Assembly (NCBI RefSeq): GCF_000720765.1
Contig: NZ_JODC01000020.1
Span: forward strand, 72,346-136,345
DNA: 64,000 nt
Source: Streptomyces sp. NRRL S-646
Lineage (GTDB): Bacteria > Actinomycetota > Actinomycetes > Streptomycetales > Streptomycetaceae
Reading direction: 5' to 3'
The translations under genes were made by a program, and so were the position numbers. Shown here one piece after another: positions 1 to 8,779 of the stretch; positions within the stretch are counted from its first letter, which is position 1; each line of letters begins with the position of its first letter. The notes beneath the pieces are model-generated. The model did not search any database, was not told the origin of the DNA, and saw only the letters and a list, made by a program, of their open reading frames with translations.

Positions 1-656
1 GCGCCCTTGGGGGTGCCGCTGGTGCCCGAGGTGTAGCTGATCAACGCGATGTCGGACGGCGTGAGCCGGCGGCCCTCGGGCGCCTCGTACCCGGCGCGGG
101 CCACGGTCGTCAGGTCGGCGGCGTCCGCGGCCTGCGGCAACCGCTCGAAGCCCAGCACCCGCGCGTCGCCACGCGTCTGGAAGTCCAGCTCGCAGGCGGT
201 CAGCACGATCTGCACGGGTGAGTCCGCGGCCGTGTTCCGCAGATACGACTCCCAGGCCCGGTCCGAGCAGATCAGCGCCATGACCTCGCCGTCCCGCAGG
301 ACGTGCCCGACCTCCCCCGACTTGTACATGGGGTTGACGGGCACCACGATCGCCCCCGCCTTCCAGGCGCCCAGCAGCGCCAGCACGAAGAGCGGGGAGT
401 TCTGCAGCAGGATCGCCACCCGGTCGCCGCGCTCCAGGCCGCGGGCGGCGAGATGCCCGGCGACCGAGTCGCTCAGCTCGTCGACCTCGCGGTAGCTCAG
501 CCGCCCGTCGAAGTAGGCGAGGAAGGTGCGGTCCGGGGCCGCGGCGACGGACCGGCGCAGCGCGTGCACCAGGGAGTCGGCGGGCTCTATGGGGCCGCGC
601 TGGGCATCGTTGAGCAGGGCCACCCAGGGCCGGGCGGAGTAGGGGGAGTCGGTCAC
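1..656 (-). CDS. AMP-dependent acyl-CoA synthetase/ligase, 3' part cut by window edge
   Basis: Activates a carboxylic or fatty acid to the acyl-CoA through an acyl-adenylate. Only the first ~218 residues are inside the window. The P-loop-like signature YTSGTSGTPKG of the ANL superfamily lies at the very edge, at about residues 208-218. The GTG start at 654-656 overlaps the stop of the upstream SDR gene as GTGA and is preceded by GGAGG, so the pair is translationally coupled. Its company (SDR, TetR-type operator upstream of the operon) fits fatty-acid or branched-acid catabolism. The substrate cannot be read from this portion. Confidence 0.9.
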   Translation of the reverse strand, partial: MTDSPYSARPWVALLNDAQRGPIEPADSLVHALRRSVAAAPDRTFLAYFDGRLSYREVDELSDSVAGHLAARGLERGDRVAILLQNSPLFVLALLGAWKAGAIVVPVNPMYKSGEVGHVLRDGEVMALICSDRAWESYLRNTAADSPVQIVLTACELDFQTRGDARVLGFERLPQAADAADLTTVARAGYEAPEGRRLTPSDIALISYTSGTSGTPKG

Positions 657-1426
657 CGTGCCTCCTCCCACTTCTGCTGGAGGTGGTTCATGTTCGTCAG
701 CCAGTGGTCGGGGTGGGTGGCCCTGGCCTGGTAGTACCCGGCGACCTCGGGGTGCGGCAGGATCAGGAAGCGGTCCTCCTCGATGCCCTTGAACAGGGCG
801 TCCGCGACGTCCGCCGGCTCGATGGCGGTCGGCTGCAGCACCAGGTCGCCTGCGGTGCCGGTGGCGGCCAGCATGTCGGTCCGCACCCCCTGCGGACAGA
901 TGGCGTGCACCTTGAGCCCCCGGTGCCGGTACGTGAGCGACAGCCACTCGGCGAACGCGTACGCACCGTGCTTGGTCACGCTGTACGAGGGCGCGCCGAT
1001 CATGGTCAGCAGACCGGCGGCGGACACGGTGGACACGAAACGGCCGCTGCCCCGCTCCAGCCACTCGGGAAGCAGCTCATGGGCGGCACGCACGTGGGCC
1101 ATCAGATTGACGTCCCAGGAGACGGCCCAGGCCTTCTCGTCGAGCGGCTGCCCCGGCCCGGCGTCCTCGAAGGCAACACCGGCATTGGCGCAGTAGACGT
1201 CGATGGTCCCGCCGAGCGCGTCCCGGGCATCACCGACGATCCCGGAGGCGTCGCCGGGCACGGCGATACCGCCGATCTCGTCAGCGACCGCCTTGGCCCG
1301 CTCACCATCCAGGTCATTCACGACGACCCGGGCCCCTTCGGCGGCGAACCGCCGGGCCAGCGCGGCCCCGATCCCACCCCCGGCCCCCGTGACAACCACA
1401 CCAGCACCCTGAACGGCTTCCACCAT
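653..1426 (-). CDS. Short-chain dehydrogenase/reductase
   Basis: Classical SDR of 257 residues, an NAD(P)-dependent alcohol/ketone oxidoreductase of the cytosol. Visible landmarks are the Rossmann glycine motif TGAGGGIG (13-20), an acidic residue after beta-2 (NDLD, about 37-40; suggests NAD preference), NAG (81-83), catalytic Ser135, and Tyr148-x3-Lys152 in YSVTK. First gene of an operon with the acyl-CoA ligase, with a 4-nt stop/start overlap. A palindromic TetR-type site sits 37 bp upstream of the start. Likely 3-hydroxyacyl or hydroxyl-acid oxidation, by context only. Confidence 0.93.
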   Translation of the reverse strand: MVEAVQGAGVVVTGAGGGIGAALARRFAAEGARVVVNDLDGERAKAVADEIGGIAVPGDASGIVGDARDALGGTIDVYCANAGVAFEDAGPGQPLDEKAWAVSWDVNLMAHVRAAHELLPEWLERGSGRFVSTVSAAGLLTMIGAPSYSVTKHGAYAFAEWLSLTYRHRGLKVHAICPQGVRTDMLAATGTAGDLVLQPTAIEPADVADALFKGIEEDRFLILPHPEVAGYYQARATHPDHWLTNMNHLQQKWEEAR

Positions 1427-1462
1427 CGGTCTCCTTCGACTGCGGCTCTGCTGCGAGGCCAG

Positions 1463-1480
1463 ACTAACCGGTCGGTATGT
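1463..1480. promoter_or_regulatory. Imperfect palindrome, candidate TetR operator of the SDR/ligase operon
   Basis: ACTAACCG-GT-CGGTATGT, an 8-2-8 inverted repeat with 6 of 8 positions matching. It lies 37-54 bp upstream of the SDR start. The right half is the same half-site (ACATACCG) found in the perfect palindrome at 28280-28297, which points to one regulator for both operons. Confidence 0.55.
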
Positions 1481-1507
1481 AACTGGAAAGGGCCCACTGC
1501 AACGCCG

Positions 1508-1570
1508 TTAAGGGGCGCGGGGCTGTGTCGATTTGCGGCTCCGCCGCGCGGGCGCGAGCAACCACAGACT
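1508..1570. repeat. Dispersed Streptomyces intergenic repeat, copy 1
   Basis: Begins AAGGGGCGCGGGGCTGTGTC and continues with a GCGGCTCCGCCGC hairpin core and a 'gcgcgagcaaccac' tail. Related copies are at 16150-16198, 19970-20012, 39571-39640 (inside a gene) and 56481-56560. Lies between the SDR operon promoter and the NamZ-like gene, in the position of a leader or terminator structure. Confidence 0.65.
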
Positions 1571-1615
1571 TCCCGCAGCTTCCCGACAACCTGCGGTAGC
1601 AATACCGTGCACCCC

Positions 1616-2854
1616 ATGCGCCTATCCAGACGAGCCTTACTCGCAGCGACAACGGCAGCAGCGTCCCTCACCTCAGCACCACCGGCCTCGGCGGCCAACC
1701 CCCACAAACAGTTACGCACCGGCTTCGAACGCCTCTCCGCCGAAGGCTACGCACTCCTCGACGGCCGGCGAGTCGGAATCGTCACCAACCCCACGGGCGT
1801 GACCCGAGACGTCCACCACATGGTCGACGTCATGCACGCGGACACCCGGGTGAACCTGGTCGCCGTCTTCGGCCCCGAACACGGCTTCCGCGGGACCGCA
1901 CAGGCAGGCGGCTCAGAAGGCCGCTACGACGACCCCGCCACCGGACTCCCCGTCTACGACACGTACCTCAAGAGCGGTCGGCCCCTCGCCGACGTCTTCA
2001 CGGCATCCGGCGTCGACACCGTCGTCTTCGACATCCAGGACGTCGGCGCCCGCTTCTACACGTACATCTGGACGCTGTACGACTGCATGGAGGCCGCCCA
2101 GCTCGCCGGCAAACGCTTCGTCGTCCTCGACCGGCCGAACCCGGTGACGGGCCGCGCGGCCCAGGGCCCGGTGCTGCACAAGGAGTTCGCGACCTTCGTG
2201 GGACGGCAGCCGGTCTCGCAGGCGCACGGCATGACGGTCGCCGAGCTCGCCCGGCTGTTCAACGGGGAGTTCCTCGCCACCCCCGTGCCCCTGCAGACCG
2301 TACCGATGACGGGATGGAAGCGCTCGGAGTTCTACGACGCCTGGTCGCTGCCCTGGGTGCCGCCGAGCCCCAACATGCCGACGCCCGACACGGCGCTCGT
2401 GTACTCGGGGACGTGCATGTTCGAAGGCACCAACCTGTCGGAGGGCCGCGGCACCACCCGCCCCTTCGAGCTGCTCGGTGCGGAGGGCATCGACGGGAGG
2501 TGGGCGGCCGCCGCGAACGAACTCGGCCTGCCTGGTGTGCACTTCAGGGAGGCGTACTTCGCGCCGACCTTCTCCAAGTTCCAGGGGAGGACCATCGGCG
2601 GCGTCCAGATCCACGTGCACGACCGGGCCGCCTACGACCCCGTGCGTACCGGGATCGCGCTGCTGGTGACCGCCAAGAAGGTGTGGAGCGGCTTCGGCTG
2701 GCGGTCGGACAACTGGATCGACAAGCTCACGGGCTCCACTCAGGTGCGTACGGCGATCGACGCGGGCGCGGGCACCGACGAGGTGGTGGCGGGCTGGCAG
2801 GAGGAACTGGCCGCGTTCCGGCGGATTCGAAAGGAATACCTCCTCTACAAGTGA
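1616..2854 (+). CDS. Secreted DUF1343 / NamZ-type exo-beta-N-acetylmuramidase-like protein
   Basis: The 412-residue protein matches the DUF1343 family (B. subtilis NamZ/YbbC type), which releases terminal MurNAc from peptidoglycan fragments. Seen: a twin-arginine-like signal (LSRRALLAA, residues 3-11, then a hydrophobic run to ASAA near 27), the family signatures GIVTNPTGV, FGPEHGFRG, FDIQDVGARFYTYI, DRPNP and FEGTNLSEGRGTT. Full length for the family. Two TTA leucine codons (codon 8 at 1637 and codon 33 at 1712) make translation potentially dependent on the bldA tRNA. That would fit cell-wall turnover during development. Function is by family, not tested. Confidence 0.88.
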   Translation: MRLSRRALLAATTAAASLTSAPPASAANPHKQLRTGFERLSAEGYALLDGRRVGIVTNPTGVTRDVHHMVDVMHADTRVNLVAVFGPEHGFRGTAQAGGSEGRYDDPATGLPVYDTYLKSGRPLADVFTASGVDTVVFDIQDVGARFYTYIWTLYDCMEAAQLAGKRFVVLDRPNPVTGRAAQGPVLHKEFATFVGRQPVSQAHGMTVAELARLFNGEFLATPVPLQTVPMTGWKRSEFYDAWSLPWVPPSPNMPTPDTALVYSGTCMFEGTNLSEGRGTTRPFELLGAEGIDGRWAAAANELGLPGVHFREAYFAPTFSKFQGRTIGGVQIHVHDRAAYDPVRTGIALLVTAKKVWSGFGWRSDNWIDKLTGSTQVRTAIDAGAGTDEVVAGWQEELAAFRRIRKEYLLYK

Positions 2855-2934
2855 GTCGGGAGTATGGCCATCCCTGGCCGGTAGCAGGACGATGCGCCCA
2901 CATCGCACTGCTACGGGGGACGAGGGGACCTGTC

Positions 2935-4269
2935 ATGGCACAGCCGGCAATGAGCGTGACTCCTTACTGGGAGCTGACCTTCGACGCGGACGGGGACATC
3001 GACGGGCGGGAGCGGGACCGGCTGCTCGCCGAGGTCGGGGAACGCGGAGTCCGTGACCTGATCGTCTTCGCGCACGGCTGGAACAATGACCGCTCGGGGG
3101 CGACCGCCCTCTACAGCCGGTTCTTCGCGCTGGTCCCGGAGCTCGCGGCACAGGCGAAGATCGGGTACGTGGGTGTGATCTGGCCGTCGATGCGGTTCTG
3201 CGACGAGCCGATCCCCGACTTCCCGAAGTCCGTGGTGGCCATGGAGGCGGAGGCGGCGCCGGTACCCGCGCTCGACAAGGACACCCGCCACGCCCTGCTG
3301 GAGACGTTCCCCGGTCGGGCCACCGTGGTCGACCAGATCGCGCGGATGCTGGACCAACGGCCCGAGAACGAGCTGGAGGAGTTCGGGCGGCTGGTCCGGG
3401 TGCTGGTGGAGCTCGTACCGGGCGGGCCGCAGCCGCTGTTCGCGGCGGACACCCTCGCGGAGGGTGTCCCGCAGAGCGAGCCGGTGCTGTTCACAGGGGA
3501 CACGGCGGCACTCTGCGACGAGTTCGCGCAGGCGCTGGCCGCCCTCCGGTCCGGTGGCGACACGGAGGGCTTCTCGTTGCCGAACCCCTGGGACGGCGCG
3601 AAGGAGCTGCTGCGGCAGGCGACGTACTACGCGATGAAGCGGCGCGCGGGCACCGTCGGCGAGCGCGGGCTCGGACGCGTGGTCGGGCAGCTCGCCGCCT
3701 CTGCTCCCGCCGTGCGCGTGCACCTCGTGGGGCACAGCTTCGGCGGCCGGCTGGTGTCGTTCGCGCTGCGCGGGCTGCCCGAGGGCGTGCACACGGTGAA
3801 GTCGGTGACGCTGCTGCAAGGGGCGTTCTCGCACTACGCGTTCGCGGCGCGGCTGCCGTACGACGCGCATGCGGGGGGTGTGCTGCAGGGCCAGCAGAAC
3901 CGTGTCGACGGCCCTCTGGTGTGCTGCTACTCCCACTTCGACTCGGCGCTCGGCACGATCTACCCGCTGGCCTCGCGCATGGCGGACGACGCACAGGGTG
4001 TCGTCGAGGGGGCCGCAGAGGGCTTCGGCATCGGGGAGATGCTGGGCGCCAAGTGGGGTGCGATGGGGCACGACGGTGTGCAGGCGGTGTCGGGCACGCG
4101 CGCGTACAAGCTCGCGGACGCCCTCGTGAGCACTCTGCCGACCTCGGGTTGCGTCAACATCGATGTGGCGGCCGTGGTGAAGAACGGCGGGCCGCCCGCC
4201 GGTGCACACAGCGACATCGTGCACCGGGAGCTGGCCCAGGTGGTGCTGGCGGCGGGCCGCATCCACTGA
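2935..4269 (+). CDS. Alpha/beta-hydrolase fold protein
   Basis: 444 residues; recognised as a serine hydrolase from the nucleophile elbow GHSFGG (266-271, Ser268) and an oxyanion-type loop FAHGWN (45-50). No signal peptide, so probably cytosolic. A long insertion (about 90-250) separates the two core strands. Start ATG follows GAGGGGACC. Same direction as the NamZ-like gene with an 80-bp gap, so possibly co-transcribed. Substrate unknown; lipase/esterase-like proteins with this N-terminal arrangement are common uncharacterised actinobacterial genes. Confidence 0.8.
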   Translation: MAQPAMSVTPYWELTFDADGDIDGRERDRLLAEVGERGVRDLIVFAHGWNNDRSGATALYSRFFALVPELAAQAKIGYVGVIWPSMRFCDEPIPDFPKSVVAMEAEAAPVPALDKDTRHALLETFPGRATVVDQIARMLDQRPENELEEFGRLVRVLVELVPGGPQPLFAADTLAEGVPQSEPVLFTGDTAALCDEFAQALAALRSGGDTEGFSLPNPWDGAKELLRQATYYAMKRRAGTVGERGLGRVVGQLAASAPAVRVHLVGHSFGGRLVSFALRGLPEGVHTVKSVTLLQGAFSHYAFAARLPYDAHAGGVLQGQQNRVDGPLVCCYSHFDSALGTIYPLASRMADDAQGVVEGAAEGFGIGEMLGAKWGAMGHDGVQAVSGTRAYKLADALVSTLPTSGCVNIDVAAVVKNGGPPAGAHSDIVHRELAQVVLAAGRIH

Positions 4270-4287
4270 CCCGCCGCCGCTGGTCCG

Positions 4288-7068
4288 TCACCGATGCGAG
4301 GTGTACTCCACCACCTGCTGGAAGGTGGGCCGGTTCTGCCAGCTGATGTTGTAGTGCTTGATGCCGCCGAGCGTCCGCTGGACGATCGAGTCGGCGCACC
4401 ACTGGTCGCCCGCCGAGCACAGGGAGTCGCCGGGGTAGACGGTCGACGCGGACGTGCCGGCCGCCGTCTTCAGGGTGCTGATCAGGATGTCCCGGCAGGA
4501 GCTGAGGCTGCCGCCGCCGCAGTACTTCTCCGCCAGCGGCCCCTGCACCGACTCACCGAGCACCGCCCGGATGTCCTTGTCGACGTAGCTCCACCAGCCG
4601 TACTGGAAGGAGCTGCCGGCGTGCGAGCCGGTCGGCCCGTGTGCGGCCGACGGGGACTCGTCGATGGGCAGGTTGTTGCTGAAGGCGGTGTACAGGTCGC
4701 TGCCGAGGCCGGGTTGGAACTCGGCCTTGACCAGCAGCGGCCACCAGGCGTCCAGGATGCGGATCGCGTCGGCGTTGGCGTACGTCTTCGAACCCGCCGA
4801 CGTCTCCGTGCGCTTGGCGCCCGCCGTCACCCAGGCCTGCAGCTTGCTCACCGCGGCCGCGGCCGTGGAGTCGGTCACCGTGCTGCTGTTGATGACCTTG
4901 AGCAGCTTCGGCAGCACGTCCTCGGCCCGCAGGTCCTCCAGTGCCGCGTCCGCCATGGCCTGCACCAGCTTGGTACGGGTCACCCCGCCGGCTGCGACCA
5001 GCTTCTTCACCCGGTCCTCCAGCAGGTTGCCGCGGTGCACGGACCCGTCGCCCCAGGGCGCGGTCGTGTAGTCCTTGGCCTGCTTGTTGTTCCAGGAGAT
5101 GTAGTAGTCCTGGTCGACGGAGTTCGGGTGCGCGGAGGCCGCGGTGTAGTCGGCGGTGTTGGTCGTCGGGTCCCAGTTCCTCCACTCGTACGCCGCCTGT
5201 CCCCACACCGGGAACTCGGCGTCGACGTCGCTCGCGCGCACCGGGTTGTTGCCGCTGTTGTAGTACGCGGTGTGCTGGGAGTCGGCGTAGAACCAGTTGA
5301 AGGTGTAGTTGATGTGCTGCGCCGCGCTCTGGAAGTCCTGCGGGCCCTTGACGTAGTCGGGGTCGTTCAGCATCTGGAAGCCGATGATCGAGTCGGCCTC
5401 GTGCATGTAGGACGAGCGCAGGGTGGTGTACGCGACCTTCTTGCCGCCGACGGTCGCGCGGTACTCCACCGGCCCGTACTTGGTCTTCCAGACTCTCATC
5501 GTGTACGAGCCCGCGGCCGTGCCGTCGGCGGTGGTCGGCTTCCAGGAGTTGGTCTGCTCGACCTTGTCCATGGCCGTGCAGGTGCCGTGGTACAGGTAGT
5601 GGTAGTCGTCCTGGCACAGCTCGACGGCGTAGGTGTCGATGATGTCCTGGCCGGAGGTGGTCGCGCTCCAGGAGTAGTCCTGGCCGCGGCCGAGTTCGAC
5701 GTACATGCTCAGGCCCGCGAAGGAGGCGCCGCGGGCGCTGATTCCCGGGCCCTGGATCTCCTGGAGCATGAGCAGCTGGGGCGCGAAGTAGCCGGTCTGC
5801 GGGCCGAAGACGGCGATCGGGTGGCCGCTGGCGGTGTACTTGCCGCTCACCACCAGGGCGTTGGACATGCCGCGTCTGGCCGAGCTGAGAGCGTTCGCGG
5901 TCGCCGTCTTGGCGGCGGCGGTGGCGCTCTGGCTCGCCCCGGTGCCGGTGGCGTCGTAGACCAGCGGCTCGGTCGTCACCGAGCCGGAGTCGGGCAGCGC
6001 CTCGCCTGCCGCGGTGTCCGGCTTGGAGGCGTACGGGAAGCTCTCGCCGTTGTGGACGGTGAGGACGGCCTCGGGGTCGTTGCGCTCGCGGAAGGACTCC
6101 CAGACCTTGGTGCCCTCCGCCACGCCGTACTTGGACTGTGCGGCGATCAGCGAGATCGCGTTGTTGACCTCGCCGCCACCGCCGGCGCCGAAGAGCGAGC
6201 CGATGACGGAGCCCAGCGCCACCAGGTCGGTGATCTTGAAGTGGTCGATGGTCCCGGCGTTGGTGATCGAGTCCTTGTGACCGGTCAGGACGTACTCGCC
6301 GGGGAAGTAACGGCCGCTGTCGGAGGCGTCGATGTAGGCGTTGATGCCGGCGAGGTAGGCGTTGGCGTCGGCGAGGGCCTGCTGGCCGCGGGCGCCGTTC
6401 TTGGCGACGGCGTTGTCGATCTGGGCCTGCAGATCGGCCTCGTTGTAGGGGGCGTTGCGGTAGAACTCCTGCTCAAGGCCCTGGTTGGAGGCCGCGCCGC
6501 CCGCGAACGACGTCAGCTGGCCGCGTCCCACGTGCCGGAAGACGTCCATGAGCCACAGCCGGTCCTCAGCCGCGGCATACCCGGCGCCGAACTCCGTCCC
6601 GTATCTGGTGGTACCGGTGATGTGCGGGATGCCCGCCTTCTTGTCGCGGACGATCGTCACGTCGCTGCGGCCCGCGGGCTTCTCGGTGGAGGCGACTTGA
6701 TCGGAAGAGACCCCGAACGACGCGTCGTTGAAGAACGTGTTGATCGTCGAGTCGGTGAGCGAGGAGTAGCCCTTGGCCAGGTTGGCGTACGGGCCGAGCT
6801 GGTCCTCCGCGTGGTCCGGCTGGGTGCCGAACGCCTGGTTGAGGAGGACCTGCGCGAGGGTCGCGTTGCCGTTCTCGCCGGGCGGCAGGATGTCGGAACA
6901 CTGGCCGCCGCAGTAGTCGTTCGGGGCCGCGGCCGCGGCCGTCGCCTGGGTCAGCGGGGACAAAAGACCAGCAATCAGGACGCATATGGATGCGGTCTTC
7001 AGGAACCCGGCGAGTCTGCCGGGAGTTCTCAGTCTGTCTGGGGCGCTACGAGAGGTACGCCAGGGCAT
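4288..7068 (-). CDS. Secreted penicillin acylase family (Ntn) amidohydrolase
   Basis: 926 residues, expected in the periplasm/exterior. N-terminal hydrophobic signal (about 21-48, ending ATAAAAA). Pro-enzyme layout: alpha-chain with the GIPHITGTTRYGTEFGAGY family signature (146-164), a linker, then the autocatalytic Ntn serine Ser402 in RRGMSNALVVSG, followed by the beta-chain. Family members hydrolyse amide side chains of beta-lactams, acyl-homoserine lactones or lipopeptides. It is longer than the usual 750-800 residues, mostly through the N-terminal extension with CGGQC (53-57) and a Thr/Ala-rich linker before the cleavage site. Physiological substrate is not readable. Confidence 0.9.
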   Translation of the reverse strand: MPWRTSRSAPDRLRTPGRLAGFLKTASICVLIAGLLSPLTQATAAAAAPNDYCGGQCSDILPPGENGNATLAQVLLNQAFGTQPDHAEDQLGPYANLAKGYSSLTDSTINTFFNDASFGVSSDQVASTEKPAGRSDVTIVRDKKAGIPHITGTTRYGTEFGAGYAAAEDRLWLMDVFRHVGRGQLTSFAGGAASNQGLEQEFYRNAPYNEADLQAQIDNAVAKNGARGQQALADANAYLAGINAYIDASDSGRYFPGEYVLTGHKDSITNAGTIDHFKITDLVALGSVIGSLFGAGGGGEVNNAISLIAAQSKYGVAEGTKVWESFRERNDPEAVLTVHNGESFPYASKPDTAAGEALPDSGSVTTEPLVYDATGTGASQSATAAAKTATANALSSARRGMSNALVVSGKYTASGHPIAVFGPQTGYFAPQLLMLQEIQGPGISARGASFAGLSMYVELGRGQDYSWSATTSGQDIIDTYAVELCQDDYHYLYHGTCTAMDKVEQTNSWKPTTADGTAAGSYTMRVWKTKYGPVEYRATVGGKKVAYTTLRSSYMHEADSIIGFQMLNDPDYVKGPQDFQSAAQHINYTFNWFYADSQHTAYYNSGNNPVRASDVDAEFPVWGQAAYEWRNWDPTTNTADYTAASAHPNSVDQDYYISWNNKQAKDYTTAPWGDGSVHRGNLLEDRVKKLVAAGGVTRTKLVQAMADAALEDLRAEDVLPKLLKVINSSTVTDSTAAAAVSKLQAWVTAGAKRTETSAGSKTYANADAIRILDAWWPLLVKAEFQPGLGSDLYTAFSNNLPIDESPSAAHGPTGSHAGSSFQYGWWSYVDKDIRAVLGESVQGPLAEKYCGGGSLSSCRDILISTLKTAAGTSASTVYPGDSLCSAGDQWCADSIVQRTLGGIKHYNISWQNRPTFQQVVEYTSHR

Positions 7069-7128
7069 GGCAGCTCCTACCGACGGGGGTGAGCCGGGAC
7101 GTTACCGCCGGTATCCCCGGGAGTGAAG

Positions 7129-7251
7129 ATGAACATGCGTCAAGTTTTGGAGTGGGCGGGACGGCTTATGGAGGTCATCGGAAATCGGATGGAGCCGAAT
7201 CGCTTGTCGATACGTCTATTCGGCGACGTCCGTACGACGACGCCGAAGTGA
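7129..7251 (+). CDS. Possible 40-residue small protein
   Basis: ATG with a good GGGAGTGAAG ribosome site reads 40 codons (N-terminus MNMRQVLEWAGRLMEVIGN) and stops just ahead of the zinc-ribbon gene. Third-position GC (about two thirds) is lower than in neighbours, which argues against coding or for recent origin. Could instead be the leader region of the next gene. Not recognised. Confidence 0.25.
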   Translation: MNMRQVLEWAGRLMEVIGNRMEPNRLSIRLFGDVRTTTPK

Positions 7252-7289
7252 CCGAAGTACAGGTGCAGGTGTGACGGAGGTGCAGGGCG

Positions 7290-7892
7290 ATGGCCGGTTT
7301 CCGGAGTCTGGCGAGACAGGTCCGCGACCCGCGGTGCGATCTGGCACTGCGGCGCTACTCACTGCGCAAGTGCCTTGAGAGGTTTGCTCCTTACGGGCAC
7401 AGGGCGACCTGGGACCATTTGTGCTCCCGGGCAGGGTTCGGTCCCGAGGACCGCTCTCCCGACCCGGCGCGGCTCGTGGCCGCACTGGAGGAGCTGGAGG
7501 AAGCGCGCTCGGTCTGGCTGGCCTACGAGGTCGGGTTCGCCGAGCGGCGCAAGAAGGAGAAGCACGACGGGCTGCGCCGGCCGGGCACGGTGGACGACTG
7601 GCACCGGCTGACCTGGGGCGGTTTCGGTGTCGCCTGGTGCGACGACCCGCGGGTGCACCCCCGCGAACCGCTGGCGGAGGTGCTGCGCCGGCTGATCTCC
7701 GGCCTGGAGCGCGAGCCGGGCACCGGTTGCCCGGTGTGCGGCGCGGAGCGCCTGATCTGGAAGTACGACCTGGACCACGAACCCTCTACGGGTCCGGTCT
7801 GCACTCACTGCGGAATTCTCGTGCCACGGCCCGTGCTCAGCCCCGAGGCCCTGGCGGACGCAAGGCGCGGAAGGCTGCTGGTGTCGGCCTAG
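7290..7892 (+). CDS. Hypothetical protein with C-terminal zinc ribbon
   Basis: 200 residues, cytosolic, not recognised as a named family. The C-terminal third has two CxxC knuckles (Cys147/Cys150 in CPVCG and Cys171/Cys174 in CTHCG), a zinc-ribbon arrangement. The N-terminal part is basic and helical, with a Glu-rich helix around 63-75 and RRKKEKH at 86-92. GGAGG precedes the ATG. A strong hairpin follows the stop, so it is probably monocistronic. Zinc ribbons of this type often bind nucleic acid or other proteins; nothing more specific is visible. Confidence 0.75.
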   Translation: MAGFRSLARQVRDPRCDLALRRYSLRKCLERFAPYGHRATWDHLCSRAGFGPEDRSPDPARLVAALEELEEARSVWLAYEVGFAERRKKEKHDGLRRPGTVDDWHRLTWGGFGVAWCDDPRVHPREPLAEVLRRLISGLEREPGTGCPVCGAERLIWKYDLDHEPSTGPVCTHCGILVPRPVLSPEALADARRGRLLVSA

Positions 7893-7898
7893 TACGGC

Positions 7899-7926
7899 GG
7901 GGGTGCGCCGGGGATGCCGCACCCCC
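7899..7926. terminator. Hairpin terminator after the zinc-ribbon gene
   Basis: Perfect 9-bp stem GGGGGTGCG / CGCACCCCC with a 10-nt loop, seven bases after the stop codon. No U-tract beyond a short TGTT, as is usual in Streptomyces. Confidence 0.6.
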
Positions 7927-7949
7927 TGTTCCAACGACCTTGTCCATCC

Positions 7950-7991
7950 GTGTCAAAGAGCTGGCCCACTGTTTCAAAGAGCTGGCCCATG
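7950..7991 (+). repeat. Tandem pair of 21-bp units
   Basis: Two abutting 21-bp units sharing TCAAAGAGCTGGCCCA (7953-7968 and 7974-7989); 18 of 21 positions match. They sit 51-92 bp before the BKACE-like start, within the likely promoter or leader. Two direct half-sites exactly two helical turns apart could bind a tandem regulator, or be a simple replication duplication. Confidence 0.6.
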
Positions 7992-8041
7992 GGCTGTCTG
8001 CCGGTGGGGCCGTTGTCAGTGGGGGCTGGCAGGCTTGAGGC

Positions 8042-8779
8042 ATGGTGCAGGTGTGTCTCAACGGGGTGCGGGGGTCCGCCGACGGTGCGATGGTGCCGCT
8101 GACTCCGGAAGCGATGGCCGAGTCCGCGGCCGAAGCCGTCGCGGCCGGGGCCACGGACATCCACGTCCACCCCAAGACACCATGCGGCCACGACTCGTTG
8201 TCGCCCCGCGTGATCGGCCCGGTGCTCGAGGCGATACGGGCGCGGGTGTCGGTCCCGGTCGGTGTGACCACGGGCGCCTGGGCGGAACCGGATCCGGCGG
8301 CACGGCTGGAGCGCGTCCGGAGCTGGGCCGGTCTGTCCTCCAGACCCGACCACGCCTCGGTCAACTGGCATGAGCAGGGCGCCGAGGAGATCGCCGCCGC
8401 GCTGCTCGACCTGGGCGTGGGCGTCGAGGCCGGTATCTGGTCCGGGACGGACGGGGCGGCACGGTTCGCGGCCTCACCGCTCGGCCCGAGAGTGCTCCGC
8501 GTGCTCGCCGAGGTGACGGACACCTCGGCGGACACGGCGCAGGAGACCGCGCGTGCGCTGCTGACCGACCTGCGCCCGGCGCCCGGCCGCCCCGTGCTGC
8601 TGCACGGCGAGGACGGCGGCGCATGGCCGGTGCTGCGGCTGGCGGGCCGGGTCGGGCTCGCGACCCGGACGGGCCTGGAGGACACCCTGTTCCTGCCGGA
8701 CGGGGAACGGGCCTTGTCCAACGCTCAGTTGGTCGCCGAAGCACTGGCCCAGTACGGGTGCGCCCAGCGCTCGTCGTAG
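8042..8779 (+). CDS. BKACE-like (DUF849) beta-keto acid cleavage enzyme
   Basis: 245 residues in a TIM-barrel style. Family BKACE enzymes condense beta-keto acids with acetyl-CoA and cleave the product, using a zinc ion. Seen: the zinc-binding HVH (His41, His43 in DIHVHPK), TTGAW near 80, NWHEQG, GVEAGIWSG, and the C-terminal VGLATRTGLEDTLFLPDG that supplies the acidic ligand. Shorter than typical members (about 270-310). No operon partner: upstream is a terminator plus tandem repeat. The 3' end overlaps the convergent next gene by 55 bp. Substrate unknown. Confidence 0.82.
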   Translation: MVQVCLNGVRGSADGAMVPLTPEAMAESAAEAVAAGATDIHVHPKTPCGHDSLSPRVIGPVLEAIRARVSVPVGVTTGAWAEPDPAARLERVRSWAGLSSRPDHASVNWHEQGAEEIAAALLDLGVGVEAGIWSGTDGAARFAASPLGPRVLRVLAEVTDTSADTAQETARALLTDLRPAPGRPVLLHGEDGGAWPVLRLAGRVGLATRTGLEDTLFLPDGERALSNAQLVAEALAQYGCAQRSS

